In this document: piece after piece, positions 1 through 11,800 of the stretch | Position numbering within the stretch: position 1 is the stretch's first letter | How the letters are laid out: every line of letters begins with the position of its first letter | NCBI RefSeq assembly: GCF_910592395.1 | Contig: NC_088316.1 | Coordinates: 7,132,001-7,196,000, forward strand | DNA: 64,000 nt | Origin: Lineus longissimus | Taxonomy: Eukaryota > Nemertea > Pilidiophora > Heteronemertea > Lineidae | Reading direction: 5' to 3' | Notes under the pieces: generated by a model | Told to the model about the DNA's origin: nothing | Databases searched by the model: none | Seen by the model: only the letters and a program-made list of their open reading frames with translations | Translations under genes and position numbers: made by a program

Positions 1-415
1 GGTGCCCGATTAGTGACGACACCGTGCGGTATCGACACCACGATGGTGTCAAAATGTTATTACACTACTGATGGTGTCACTTTGGTGTCATTTTTGTTGA
101 CACCAAATGGGGTCATTTTCCAACCTCTTTCAGTGTCGAAAATGACACCACTGTAGTGTCATTTTTGTTGACACCAAATGGAGCAGTTTCCAACATCTTT
201 CAGTGTCGAAAATGACACCACTGATAGTGTCATTTTTGTTGACACCAAGTGGAGCAGTTTCCAACCTCTTTCAGTGTCGAAAATGACACCAAATGGGGCC
301 GTTTTTCCACCCTCTACTAGTGTCGAAAAGGACACCACTGGTGGTGTCGCAATGGTGCAATTTCTTGGCACCAAATGCCCGAGTCGTCTCCCAACCATTT
401 CATGGTGTTGACAAT
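1..415. repeat. Tandem repeat of about 70 bp built on gacacc/ggtgtc inverted motifs
   Basis: The stretch repeats a unit of about 70 bp that begins gtgtcatttttgttgacacc, near positions 87, 157 and 227, with decayed copies on both sides. Each unit carries gacacc and its complement ggtgtc, so it can form small hairpins. The short open frames here on both strands follow the repeat and are not genes. A related array with the same hairpin motif lies at 31200-31440. Confidence 0.75.
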
Positions 416-441
416 TCCACTTTAGCGAGTCAAACGCTTAA

Positions 442-1285
442 GAGCCAGTTTTTATAAGAATCAGGCAAGATCCTATTAGAGGGTGATTCATGACCCTCTC
501 AGATTTCTTCCAAAATTTTTATATTGGTAGATATATGTTAATAACGGACGGAAATCACATTTTCTATCCTCAATAGGGTCCGCTTTTTTTTTAGGGGCCC
601 CTGGAATATTGGGGTCAAAATGGGCCTAAATGGCAAAATAACCAAAATGTGGTTTTCAAATGCTGGTATTTCTGTGTGCCCTTATTGAGCCACAGAGATT
701 TTCATGCGTGTAAGTCTATTGGGTATTGACTTTCAGAAAATGTGAAAATTTTGGCGGCTGACTTAGGGCGCAGCCCATAGGTGGCGCTGCAAAACGCGAC
801 ATTTCGAAATTACACACACCTTCAGAGAGGTTGTGTGGCTTGCGCCCTAAGTCAGCCAGGGTGTTTCATGCGTATTATGATACATTAGCACCTACTGCTT
901 TGATTTAAAGGAAATTTACGGCGGCTGACTTTGGGCGCACAAGTATAGGGGGCGCTTTTTGCCGCCAAAAGGTGAAATTACCACCTTTTCGCACAACAAG
1001 TTCTCCATGCGCCCTAAGTCAAAATTGATCAAATATAGCTAAAATGGTCCCCCAGCATCTCTAGTACCAGTGGTTAGGAGGGTTTCATGGCTGGTTTGCG
1101 TATTAACCCTTTTGGCACCGTTTTTTGTCGGGACACTAGACAAAAAGGCCAAAAATGGTAAACTGTGAACTTTCTCCGATATTCATGAAACTTACAGGAT
1201 AACTTCCTTGCGTTAAAGAAAGTATTTTTTGTGAGTTTTAGGTCAAGGTGGCAAGCTACTTGGTGGCAAAATTGAAATTTGACAG
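442..1285 (+). repeat. Left long terminal inverted repeat of the TTAA element
   Basis: It matches the reverse complement of about 3500-4350, including the shared stretches cctctaaccactggtac-like (near 1065-1085), tgcgccctaagtca and aggggcccctggaatattg. Substitutions and small indels are spread along the arm, so this is an old copy. Confidence 0.7.
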
Positions 1286-1289
1286 AATG

Positions 1290-2325
1290 AAATGGCCAGG
1301 GCCATTGTGCTCACCTCATGTGGAGGAAAGATGGATAAAGAGCATGGTATTGTGTCATGTAGTGTTAGGTTTGATGTAGGTCCAAGCAATTACAATTTCC
1401 CCAAAATGGCCAATTTACAGTACATTCGACCTCTGTGACCTTGAAAAGTAGGTCAAATCAAGGAAGACCCGGGTGACACATTGAATGGTTGTTAGAATTA
1501 GATGTACCTATGATATAAAATTGGTGCCAATCGGGCAAGTCATTACTAGGAATAATGGCATTTTGAAGAATTTAGGATTTGGCCCCCTCCCTGGAGGCCA
1601 AACGGCAAATCAGATCGCACCAAACTTCGGTACCTGAGATCACCTGACCAAGGGGTACATGTGTACTTAATTTGTGATCAATAGTCATTGCAGTTAAGAA
1701 ACATGCCATAGTTACGGCCTGACGGCGAATTTTCGCCATTTGACCTCTGTGACCTTGACAAGAAGGTCAAATTAAAAACCTGTGTGACATATACTGTATG
1801 GTGGTTAGATGTACCCATGATATCAAATTGGTGGCAATCGGGCAAGAAGTTAAGGAATAATTACATTATTAAGGTTTTTGGATTTTGCCCCCTGGTGGTC
1901 AAGTGGTGAATCATATTGGACCAAACTTCGGTCCCTGACATCACCTGACTAAGGGGTACATGTGTACCAAATTTGGTATCAATAGTCATTGCAGTTTAGA
2001 AACGTGCCATTGTTACATCCTAACGGCCAATTTACACCATTTGACCTCTGTGACCTTGAAAAGGAGGTCAAATCAAAAACCCGGAGGATATATGATGCAC
2101 CTTTGCTAGAAGTACCTACCATATTTTTTTCAAAATTTCCCGACTACTATTAAGGGAGATATTGCATATTTTCACTTTTAACGTTTGGCCCCCTGGTGGC
2201 CAAACCATGAAACGAATCGGACCGAAACTTGGTCTCCAAGGTGTCATTACATAAGGGTACATGTGTACCAAGTTTCAACTCAATAGCTCTAACAGTTACG
2301 AAACGTGCCCTGCTAACGGACGACG

Positions 2326-2375
<50 letters not shown>

Positions 2376-2430
2376 ACGCCACGGTATGGGATAAGCTCAC
2401 CTCTGCTAAGAGGTGAGCTAAAAAGGAGCA
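1290..2430 (+). repeat. Interspersed repeat family A with a (GAC)n tail and terminal hairpin
   Basis: It starts near ggccattgtgctcacc and contains recurring blocks such as tttgacctctgtgaccttg, cccctggtggc and gttaagaaacgtgcc. A (GAC/CGA)n microsatellite follows at about 2325-2375. The end is a hairpin, agctcacctct-gctaa-gaggtgagct, at about 2394-2419. Related pieces lie at 7100-7200, 9105-9296 with 16418-16880, and reversed at 40490-44440. No coding capacity is visible, and the class is unknown to me. Confidence 0.65.
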
Positions 2431-2640
2431 ATTTGACCTTTATATCATGAACCGTTTATTCAAATCAAAAGTATTCAAAAATTACCATGAAATCACCGGT
2501 ATCTCAGAAACTTAAACACTTTTACAATTAATATGGTGTAAAACTTCACCAATATTTAAATGTCAGCAGAAATTTAGCAAATTACTATCAAAATAGTTAG
2601 TATGCCATTAGGGCCAAACTGTCCAACTGGATCATCACAT

Positions 2641-3478
2641 CTAAACAGTGAACTGCAGTTTATATAGTTTCATGTTCTGGTCATCTTTCTTTGAGAATAT
2701 GTAATGTCCACGGCGATCAATGGATGGTGCTGATAATCTAGCGCGAATGTCATCCTTGTCCTGCCAAGATGCATGTTCATCATCAAGCCATCCAAAATAC
2801 AATCCTGCAATACAGAAAAGTACCAGCTAATATTACTGACATGTATACTATCAAACTATGGGCATATGGTTGAAAAATATGTCGTATTTTAGATTTCCAT
2901 TGGGGAAGAATCATCCATCACGATTCCATAATTACCTGTTCGTCTCATGTATTTTATGTGGCAAAGTTCGCCATCAACAGCTTGTACCATCCCAACATAT
3001 GCCTTCTCTCCACACTGTATGATTGCGTAATCTCCTGCATGGTACTCCATTTCCCCCATGTTTTCTTCGTGAAAATCGTTAATCAACTCATCAACTATGA
3101 TATGTTGCTCTGCTTGAAGATCAGATTCCTGGAGGTAAAACATCGATGTAGAATCTTTTTCGGTAAAAAGAAAATTGTCGAGGATATTGTTTCACTCAAA
3201 TCGGATGGAATTGATGTTACCTGAACACTTTCTAACTCTTCATCAATCTGCTCATTCCCTTCATCCTCATTGTCACTACCATCATCAGTTGGGTCAGCTT
3301 CTGGGATTTCAAGTGTTCCACCTCGTTTCTTCTTGGCCATAAATTGAGAGAACTGTGATATAACTTGATCTCTTGCTAAGTATTCTTCTGGTGAAAACAT
3401 CTTTGCGCCTTGTGCATCCTTTGCAGATCGCATCAGTTTGACAACGTTCTCAGCAGTGGTCTTTTTCCCTGTCGTCTC
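2641..3478 (-). CDS. Three-exon C-terminal part of a transposase-like protein with a Tudor-like module
   Basis: Three exons join in frame on the minus strand: about 3478-3221, 3128-2936 and 2804-2641, with GT-AG junctions (..GTTCAG|gtaac, cctccag|GAA, ACAG|gtaat, ttgcag|GA) and a TAG stop at 2643-2641. The first exon encodes a basic segment, then an acidic run rich in D and E. The second and third encode a small beta-type module with a YVG..V...V..K-Y pattern, followed by FGW and a D-rich loop. It resembles the C-terminal modules at 22206-22820 and 33898-34200. Upstream a stop codon sits just before the first exon, so the N-terminal part is missing or lies in an exon lost from this copy. No catalytic residues are present here. 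Function unknown; probably a remnant of the element's transposase. Confidence 0.5.
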
Positions 3479-3499
3479 TCACTAAAACTGGTACTTTTG

Positions 3500-4350
3500 C
3501 TTTATAGTTCGAATATTGCCACCAAATGGCAGCCTACAACAAAAGTGGCTTGCTGCATTCCACAAAAACTTTAATAACACCTTTCTCAGTGCAAAAGGAG
3601 CTAATCCTGTAAGTTTTATGAATATCGGAGAAAGTTTACAAAATTCCATTTTCAGCCTTTTCGCGTAGTGACCCGAGAAAAAACGGTGCAAAAAGGGTTA
3701 ATACGCAAACCAGCCATGAAACCCTCCTAACCACTGGTACTAGAGATGCTGGGTGACCAGTTGAGCTATGTTTGATCAGTTTTGACTTAGGGCGCATGGA
3801 GAACTTGCTGTGCGAAAAGGTGGTAATTTCACCTTTCGGCGGCAAAAAGCGCCCCCTATACTTGTGCGCCCAAAGTCAGCCGCCGTAAATTTCCTTTAAA
3901 TCAAAGCAGTAGGTGCTAATGTATCATAATACGCATGAAACACCCTGGCTGACTTAGGGCGCAAACCACACAACCTCTCTGAAGGTGTGTGTAATTTCGA
4001 AATGTCGCGTTTTGCAGCGCCACCTATGGGCTGCGCCCTAAGTCAGCCGCCAAAATTTTCACATTTTCTGAAAGTCAATACCCAATAGACTTACACGCAT
4101 GAAAATCTCTGTGGCTCAATAAGGGCGCACAGAAATACCAGCATTTGAAAACCACATTTTGGTTATTTTGCCATTTAGGCCCATTTTGACCCCAATATTC
4201 CAGGGGCCCCTAAAAAAAAAGCGGACCCTATTGAGGATAGAAAATGTGATTTCCGTCTGTTATTAACATATATCTACCAATAAAAAAATTTAGGAACAAT
4301 CTGAGAGGGTCATGAATCACCACCTGCCTGACTCTTATAAAAACTGGCTC
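3500..4350 (-). repeat. Right long terminal inverted repeat of the TTAA element
   Basis: This is the reverse complement of 442-1285. Inner similarity fades near 3500 (gccaccaaatggcag against the arm's gccaccaagtagc). The outer end is ggctc followed by TTAA. Confidence 0.7.
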
Positions 4351-4494
4351 TTAACGCCATTGCAGTGTTAAAGATTTTTGACAGCTCAAATGGCTCCATA
4401 AAACTGGTGATTACCGCAGTCTTGCCATGCAGTTGAGAAGAAAGAGAGAGATTCATTGATTGAATTTATTTATCAAAGTAAAAACTTACACATT

Positions 4495-4850
4495 TACTCA
4501 CTCCAGTTGAAGTGTGTATGTTTGATAAAATAGTACATGTATTAAGCCATTTGTTAATTAACAGAAAAATAAATACAATAACACATAGTTGCCATGGTTA
4601 CTTGGATGGACTGAGTGGACAGACTCTCTCTTGGTGAAGAGAGTAAGTTTGATGAAATAGTAAACACAGGAACATAAATACAACAATAGAACTTATAATG
4701 AAAGTCAATTGAGGTTGGTGCACTGGTGGCCACATCCATGTACAATGTAGTCGGTATAGGTTGGTTGGACGGAGTGAACAAACTCACTCTGGGTGAAGTG
4801 AGTAGTTTGATAAAATAGTAAACACATAATGCACATATTATGTAAAGGAG
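4495..4850. repeat. Degenerate minisatellite
   Basis: Three diverged copies share the pattern tggtgaag.gagtaagtttgat.aaatagtaaacac, near 4503, 4630 and 4790. From 4355 to 5518 I see no other gene-like structure. Confidence 0.5.
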
Positions 4851-5518
4851 ACATTGTATACACCAACTAAAAATGTTTCGTCACTCCAGCTGCAGCAAAG
4901 GCTTTAAAATGGCCAAAATGGCCAAGTGCAACGCAACAACAACAAAATATGTACATGTTCCCAGACCCCCGTAATGAGGAACTGGAGGAACTAAAACGAC
5001 AGGTGGCGCTGAGGCACAACTCAGTTTTGTACAATAGGAGGCGTCATGATATTTACCTCTAGAACAGAGCAAATGGCGACGTCATGCTAACATACGCTGT
5101 CAGTGGATGATGACGACAATGACGAACATATCGTCATCGCATAGGCTCAAACGGCGAGCCAAAAAATGTAACATTAAAGGATGCGTTACATTATGCTGTC
5201 CAATCAAACAACAGAGATATTGGATGAGTATAACCTGCATCTTGACTGCCCGTTAGGGCAAAAGGAACAAGTGACGGCATGCCTCAATGGTGGAGCTGAT
5301 ATGAATAGGAAGGATTTCAATTAAAAAACACTACTGGAGCTCTGTATTCAAAGGGAAAAACATACCAGTTTTGACCATGTTCCTACCGTGCCCCAATTTG
5401 AAAGCACATGGTGATAGTGAGAAGAACAAGTGCTACTGGGACTATTCTATCAAGACTCAGACGGACTTGCTGCACTGTCAATTATATCAATACATAATTG
5501 ACTAGAAATGAATTGGTC

Positions 5519-5860
5519 CTAAGCAACATTATCAGTGTCCTTCACTAGGTCTAGCGAGGACATAAGGGTCTTCACCCGCCTTGGCGCATTCTTGGTTTCT
5601 CGGATCTTGTAGATGAAGGTCTCCATGAAGAAATAAAATGGCTCCAAACATAGAGCATACTCCATACTGAAAACATATATGGCCTTGAAAAGCCTGTCAA
5701 ATGCCGTAATGATGTTGTCACCAGCAGGGATGACATAATCGTCAATGATGATGAAAAACTCCTTGGGATCCTTCAAAGAGCCCCCTAAGCAGAAGAGGAG
5801 GGGCTGTTTATATTTGGATTTATCCCTTTCCTTCGCTAACATCGCCACATCACTTCCAAT
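5519..5860 (-). CDS. Terminal exon of the SAMD3-like gene
   Basis: After the acceptor ttttgcag| at 5861, the frame runs 113 codons to a TAA stop at 5521-5519. It encodes the conserved C-terminal domain: QPLLFCLGGSL..PKEFFIIID, then ITAFDRLFKAIYVFSMEY, then FIYKI and a charged end. This block is characteristic of SAMD3-like proteins. There is no frameshift inside the exon. Confidence 0.6.
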   Translation of the reverse strand: MGSDVAMLAKERDKSKYKQPLLFCLGGSLKDPKEFFIIIDDYVIPAGDNIITAFDRLFKAIYVFSMEYALCLEPFYFFMETFIYKIRETKNAPRRVKTLMSSLDLVKDTDNVA

Positions 5861-8800
5861 CTGCAAAAGAAGAATACAACATGAGATTACACTTTCTAAT
5901 ACTATCACTATTCTATAAAAATAGTGTGAACTAACAAACTCAGTCTGGTCTAAAAGTTCAAGCACTTACAATTCGGTAGATATTTGAAAATCAGATAGTA
6001 TATGGCTAGAATGGTAAGCTTTAAAAACCTCAATGAGAGTACTTCAAACTCTTTACTGCTGACATGTCGTCTACTTGATTTTGACAAAATAATCGTCCTT
6101 AACCCCCTCTTGTTACGAACAGCTGAAGAAAATAACAGTTATTCAGCCGCCTATAAATTACAACACTGAAGTTATCAAGTCACTGAAGTCAAATGCTTAC
6201 TATTTCCATCCCCATACTTTGTTAGCAGGTCTGTAATTTCAGTTGTCTTCTCCAATTTGGCAACCTCAATTATTTTGAGTGCAAATGAGTGGCGCCACCT
6301 AAGAAGGAACCACGCCGCATTATCAGGGAACATTGCCTCAAATTCGGAGTTGATCTGGAAGAAAAAAGTATGATCGTTTGTCAAGCACATTTTTTTTGTT
6401 CATGAGGGTGACAGTAACAATAATTAACACAATCTTTGATCTGAAAAGAGGCACACACATGTACAGTACATGTTTCGGTACTATTGAGAGTGATCTACTT
6501 TTGGAAAGGTTATTCAACATGCCAACTGAGGCATATCACGGAATCTTGGATATTCCTCAAACACCTCATCCAGAGATTGTTTTGCCGTCACCCCTCTTCG
6601 GTATGAATAGGTGTCGATTAGATATTCCCGTAGTTGGGACGGGTTTTCCTTTGTTGGTGGATGAAATTTCATCCACTCAATCTGTAAAAGAACATCAGGT
6701 TAAGTGGAAGATGAATCATTATCTATGTGCTTTCAAAAAAGCGGCAGAGATAGTTTTATCAAGTTCGGCATCTGTGTCACTTCGATCGTTCGTCAGTCTG
6801 TTGGTAACAGCATCTCCTCCAATACTGCACATTGCATCAATCCGAAACTTAGGTATATTTGATTTACCTACTTTTCAAGGTCGCAGCGCAGTCAAAGTGT
6901 CCTGCTTTAACTACCGTCAGACAATGGCAGCATATTTTGTAACCGCTATAATTACAGATACCAATCTTGCTACAGACAAGCCCCTACATGTAGGTGACAG
7001 TAAATTTACATACACAATCTTGGCCTGATATCATTCCTTTTTGGCCACAAGGGAGCATCAACTGTAACTCGCTTATTACTGGCCCGGGCAATATTTCTTG
7101 TAGTTGATATTTCTAGCAAGGATTCATCACATATCCTCTTGGGTTTCTTTATTTGACCTTGTACTTTTCAAGGTTACAGAGGTCAAAGTGTTGCAAAGAA
7201 GTGAAAAACTGCTATACATCGCATATTCTCAGCGGTATTGATTTCAATAACTCTACAAGGTCACAATGGTCAAAGCGTCCCGGCAACGCAGCCATACATG
7301 TACACAAAAGCAGAATGTTTCACAAGCGCGGAGATTGGTGATGGGCTCGGCCCATTGACTAGCTCTAGTTTGAATTTGAAAACATTTCTATTCTTTTTGA
7401 GCAATATGGACATGCCTACATGTAACAGTAAATGCACCATTAAAGTTAATATTTGAACCAATTATTAAAATAGTTCAATTTCTTGTATGACTGTGAGGGG
7501 CGTCAAGTTGGTTTCAACCCAGCTTTTGGTATAGCAGTCATGTAACATGATTCCTACAAACCTTATCCTTGGTATCCTGGTCAAGATCAATAGCTTCAAA
7601 TGAGGGTCGTTTTGCAATGTGTGGTTCTGTTGGTTCTGCATCTGTTGAAGTCCTTTTACGACTTGAACTTGATGAACTTTCTTTCAAGGACTTTGACCCT
7701 TTCTTCTTCAACATGTCACGACGGACTCGCTTGCACCGATCTTGCAAGGGACCTTCCCCATCATGGTAAAAGCTCTCCTAGATATAAGAGAAATATTCTA
7801 ATCTAATACTGAACTCTCTGTAAAAAAATTCCACAAATCAATCGCTAGAGCTCTCCCAGTCCCAAACTGGTTTTGTGCTTTGTGATAAAGTATTAATTGC
7901 ATTTGTAATCATGTAGTTGCGCCAAGAGAAAAAAAACCCAGCTGCAATAAAGTAGTTATAACACTAACAGTGATACTAGTATGGGTCTTACAATAGTGAA
8001 CTTTCGCAACCGCCCGGTTAGATACGACGACGACGTTTATCTATTGTTTGGATAAATAAAAAAACTACACTCATTTGAGCCACTGGTGCAGTTTTTTTAT
8101 TTTAGCTTGTCATGTTCTCAATCTCATCACAGAGAATTAGTACAATAGTCTTTGGTTGAAAGGAGATTGGCAGCAGTCATGTGGGAACAATACTCTAGAA
8201 TGTTTCTATTACTTTCCAATTTCTGCATCATTCTATGAATATTAACAGTGTAAACCTTTCAGTTTCGAATTTCAATAAAACGGATAAATCCTGACATGCC
8301 ACATGTCCATATTACTGATGACAAATATCTCCAAAACATAATATTTTTTAACGTAAAACATCAATGCAAAACATCCCAACATCCATGTGTGCGTACAGCG
8401 TGTCATGAATAATCTGTTTTACCAATCTACACGTGTGTACAACAAATATTACTAACTTGTCCTCATATTACATGGAATAGATGCCTGGCTCAAGATTCAT
8501 TCATACTTACAGTCCACACTTTTCCATAAGCTCTGCCACTATTCCCCTGGTCAACCTCTTTCTGGTAATTTCACTTAAAGGACCACGTGAAAGCTCGTCT
8601 TCCATATCTTGCAAAATGCCACGCTCACTTAGGATGTTGCGAATGGAAATATCCTGTAAAATAATCATGATACTTCATCCCATGTTAAGAATCCGGATTT
8701 CGGTCTATTCTTACAGGGTCTCCCAGTACTATAAAGAAATGACTTTGCATCTTGTTTGACGACTCCATTCATGCCATTCCACAAACACAATATCTTGTTT

Positions 8801-11800
8801 TAATTTGTAGCCCTTCATCGGTAATATTTTAAATTATCATAATATTGTAAATTAAAGCAATCTAAAACAATGTAAAATACATGTCGGTCAATGAATAAGG
8901 CCAGTTTAGGGCTCATGCATTATCATGTCATGAACAGTTTGCCATACTGTCAACTTACACCTGGTTTACTCCAGAACATCCAGTTTGCTTGCTGGGGAGT
9001 AGAAGTTGTGGATACTCTTTGCCGCACTGGTGTCGAAACCGCTTTCGGATGGCTAAATTGCATGTCATTGTCCAGACACTGGTTTGGGACATCCTGAAAA
9101 AATGAAACAGCCAGGGGCCATTGTGCTCACCGTAAGAATATTTAGTAGACAACTATTTCATGCTATTGCTAGTCATGGAAAGTGATACTGTATGTGGCCA
9201 AATGGAAGTTTTATGAGGTAAACTCAAAGACCCATGTGCAAGTAGGCCTAGTTACTGTATGGTGGTTAGATGGTCCCATGTTTATCAGATTGGTGGTGTA
9301 ATACTGAATTAAATCAGTCATCAGGTCCACAGATTCACTGTTCCAATCCTTGTGACATTGTTGATGGAGGAAAAGGAAGAAATCAAATATGAGGAAATGT
9401 TTATATTAAAATCCTCTGACCAGGTCTACAACATGCATGTTCACAGTTCGGGATCCCAAGGCTCACTCAATTTGGAGGGAAACTCAGTAGACCAGGAAAA
9501 CTATACAAACAATAATAGCTGATAAAGCATATGCAATGAAATGACATAAGGCTCAGGGACCGTGAAGGCCCAAAATAACCTGAGCTAAACCATTGGTCAT
9601 AGCAGACTTAAAGGGGGAATAAACTCTTCAAACTGTTCAAATTGAACCTGTTACACATTCCCCTGTCAAGAGAAAATGGCTCCTGACATTTACCAAAGAT
9701 AAAAAGAAATGTACACCATATATACAAAACATGTAACCCAAAATACCAGGTGAAACTCAAAACGAAACCGAGTTGAGAAAGATGCGAAACCAAAACCTTC
9801 AAACAATAAGAAGGGAAGAATGGAACCATCAAAGAGCAGAATTCAGAATCATTAAAGACAAAGACTGAAAAGTGAAAATTTCAATCCAGCATCCTGAAAA
9901 CTGAAAAACACCATAAGGTAAAGAGCTACAAGAAATGGAATTATTATTGTAATTACAAATTAACAGTAAACTTCTAGAGTTCACACTGAAAAATAATTGT
10001 ATCGCACGAATCAGAACGAGATTAAGGCGAATAGACAATATACTGAAATATATAAGTTTAGAATCATTATCAGAATACGGTACTGTGAAGAACTATTGTA
10101 GTATTGTTTGATTTACTGAAGATCATTGCAAGAAGATATAATAGAAGAGAAGGGGTAATGACCTCCTCAATCTTACCATCACACCACAAAACAACAATCA
10201 ATAAGATACAAGATTGGGAAAAAAGGAAAATTGTAGGGAAATGACTTACAAAACATCTGGAAGGTATTAATTAGTAACTGTTTGACCAAAAACCCTTAGT
10301 CCAAAAGGGATTTACATTGATAAACTGTCAAACAAAACCTTGAATAACTGATATGAGTAGAGATGCAACAGAATAAGTACTGATGAATTATCTATGGAAT
10401 CTATACAGACTCTAATCATACCGTACAAAATATCAATACCAAGAATTACTTGATATAAATCTCCACGAAATATCGAAACAAAAGAAGAAAACACACACTC
10501 AAGTAGAAAACAATCTCTTGATTGACATGGCCTGCCAAAACCAGCCAACATTCAATCAAAATGTTATATATATTTCAAACCAGAAAATAATCACGAGTCT
10601 ACAGCAAAATTGAAAACCAACTATCATTCAATCCTTCATTAAAGACAGAACTTTGTCAAGAATAGCGGGATTTTGCGCAAACTCAGGCTTGCTTGCAAGC
10701 GACATAAAATAATCAACCTTGGATCGCCAAGGCTCAGGCGGCGCGCGCGGCTGTTGCTGATACATCTGATAAGGCTTGAAACGGTCAGGCGGTTTATGGT
10801 CCCTCTTAGATCTCCTCGGGGCTGCAACAGGGCTGTCCTCCGGAGCACTCTCTTCCTCGTCATCCTGGGCTGTGTGGAATTCAGCAGAGGATTCACCAGG
10901 GGGAATATCTACAGGGACCGTCTCATCCACTGGACCAACGGTTGAAAATTCCACTGGAGGCGGAACAGTACCATCAGCGATCGAAGTCTCGTCAAGCGCA
11001 ATTCCTGACGGCGTATCGACATCTATCAGTGGAGGAGGAACGGTCACATCTGGAGTTGGAAAACTGGCATCTACGGCAGGCTGGGACGCGCTGACATCAA
11101 CCGAAGACTGGGACGCAGGCTCAACAGCAGCATGCCCGGACGCACTAACATCAACCGAAGACTGGGACGCAGGCTCAACAACAGCGGGCTGGACCGGAAC
11201 GACATCTGTAATGGATAATGGTGGGGTAGAATCGGTAGACAAAGTAGACGGAACAATATCAGAAGGAGGTGCAGCATCAGATCTGACGGATGTAAAAGAT
11301 GGAAGTTTGTCACCATGTGGAACATCGGCGGTTGAAGCGGATGCAATAGAAGAAGGAACTTCATCAACACGCGGCAAAATCATCACATCGACATCCTCGT
11401 CATCACTCATCGCAGGCTGTACAACAACTTCCTTCTCAGGGCGAGTACGACTGGACCGGGCCGGAGTCTTCACAACTTCCTCATCTCTAATCTCTCCAAC
11501 TGGCATCAACAAATTACGGTGTAAAACACGCGGATTACCTCCTTTCGAGGAGCGAACCGAAAATACCGGAATATTGGGGTTTGGTTGACCCACAACAGTA
11601 TAAACATCGGTCGACCACTTGTCAGCCAATTTATGTCTACCGCATAAGTGGACATTGCGGACAAGAACACAATCACCAGTCTGAAGAACAGAAGCTTTCG
11701 CTTTGAGATCATATCTCCCTTTATTCTTACATGAAGCGGTACCCTGGTTTTTCATAGCCATAGAGAATGCATAATCAAGACGCTCCTGCAAAGATTTAAT

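Larger units (their letters stand above)
442..4350. mobile_element. DNA transposon with ~850-bp terminal inverted repeats flanked by TTAA
   Basis: The outer ends read gagccagtttttataag at 442 and its complement ending at 4350, each flanked directly by TTAA (438-441 and 4351-4354). The inverted arms continue inward with roughly 90% identity to about 1285 and 3500. TTAA target duplications are known for piggyBac and Kolobok elements. The interior holds a copy of an interspersed repeat (about 1290-2430) and the last three exons of a transposase-like gene on the minus strand (2641-3478). No complete catalytic domain is visible, so this copy is probably non-autonomous. The superfamily is an inference from the target site. 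Confidence 0.7.

Noticed and set aside
2150-2450. Arginine-rich frames on both strands
   Set aside because: They are translations of the (GAC/CGA)n microsatellite.
6378-7028. 216-codon plus-strand frame
   Set aside because: It is antisense to SAMD3-like exons (6354-6201 region and 6681-6515) that have good splice sites. A possible extra minus-strand exon at about 6755-6890 was also seen, but no donor or matching phase could be found.
10776-11588. 270-codon plus-strand frame
   Set aside because: It is the antisense of the low-complexity Pol tail; the minus frame is continuous with integrase.
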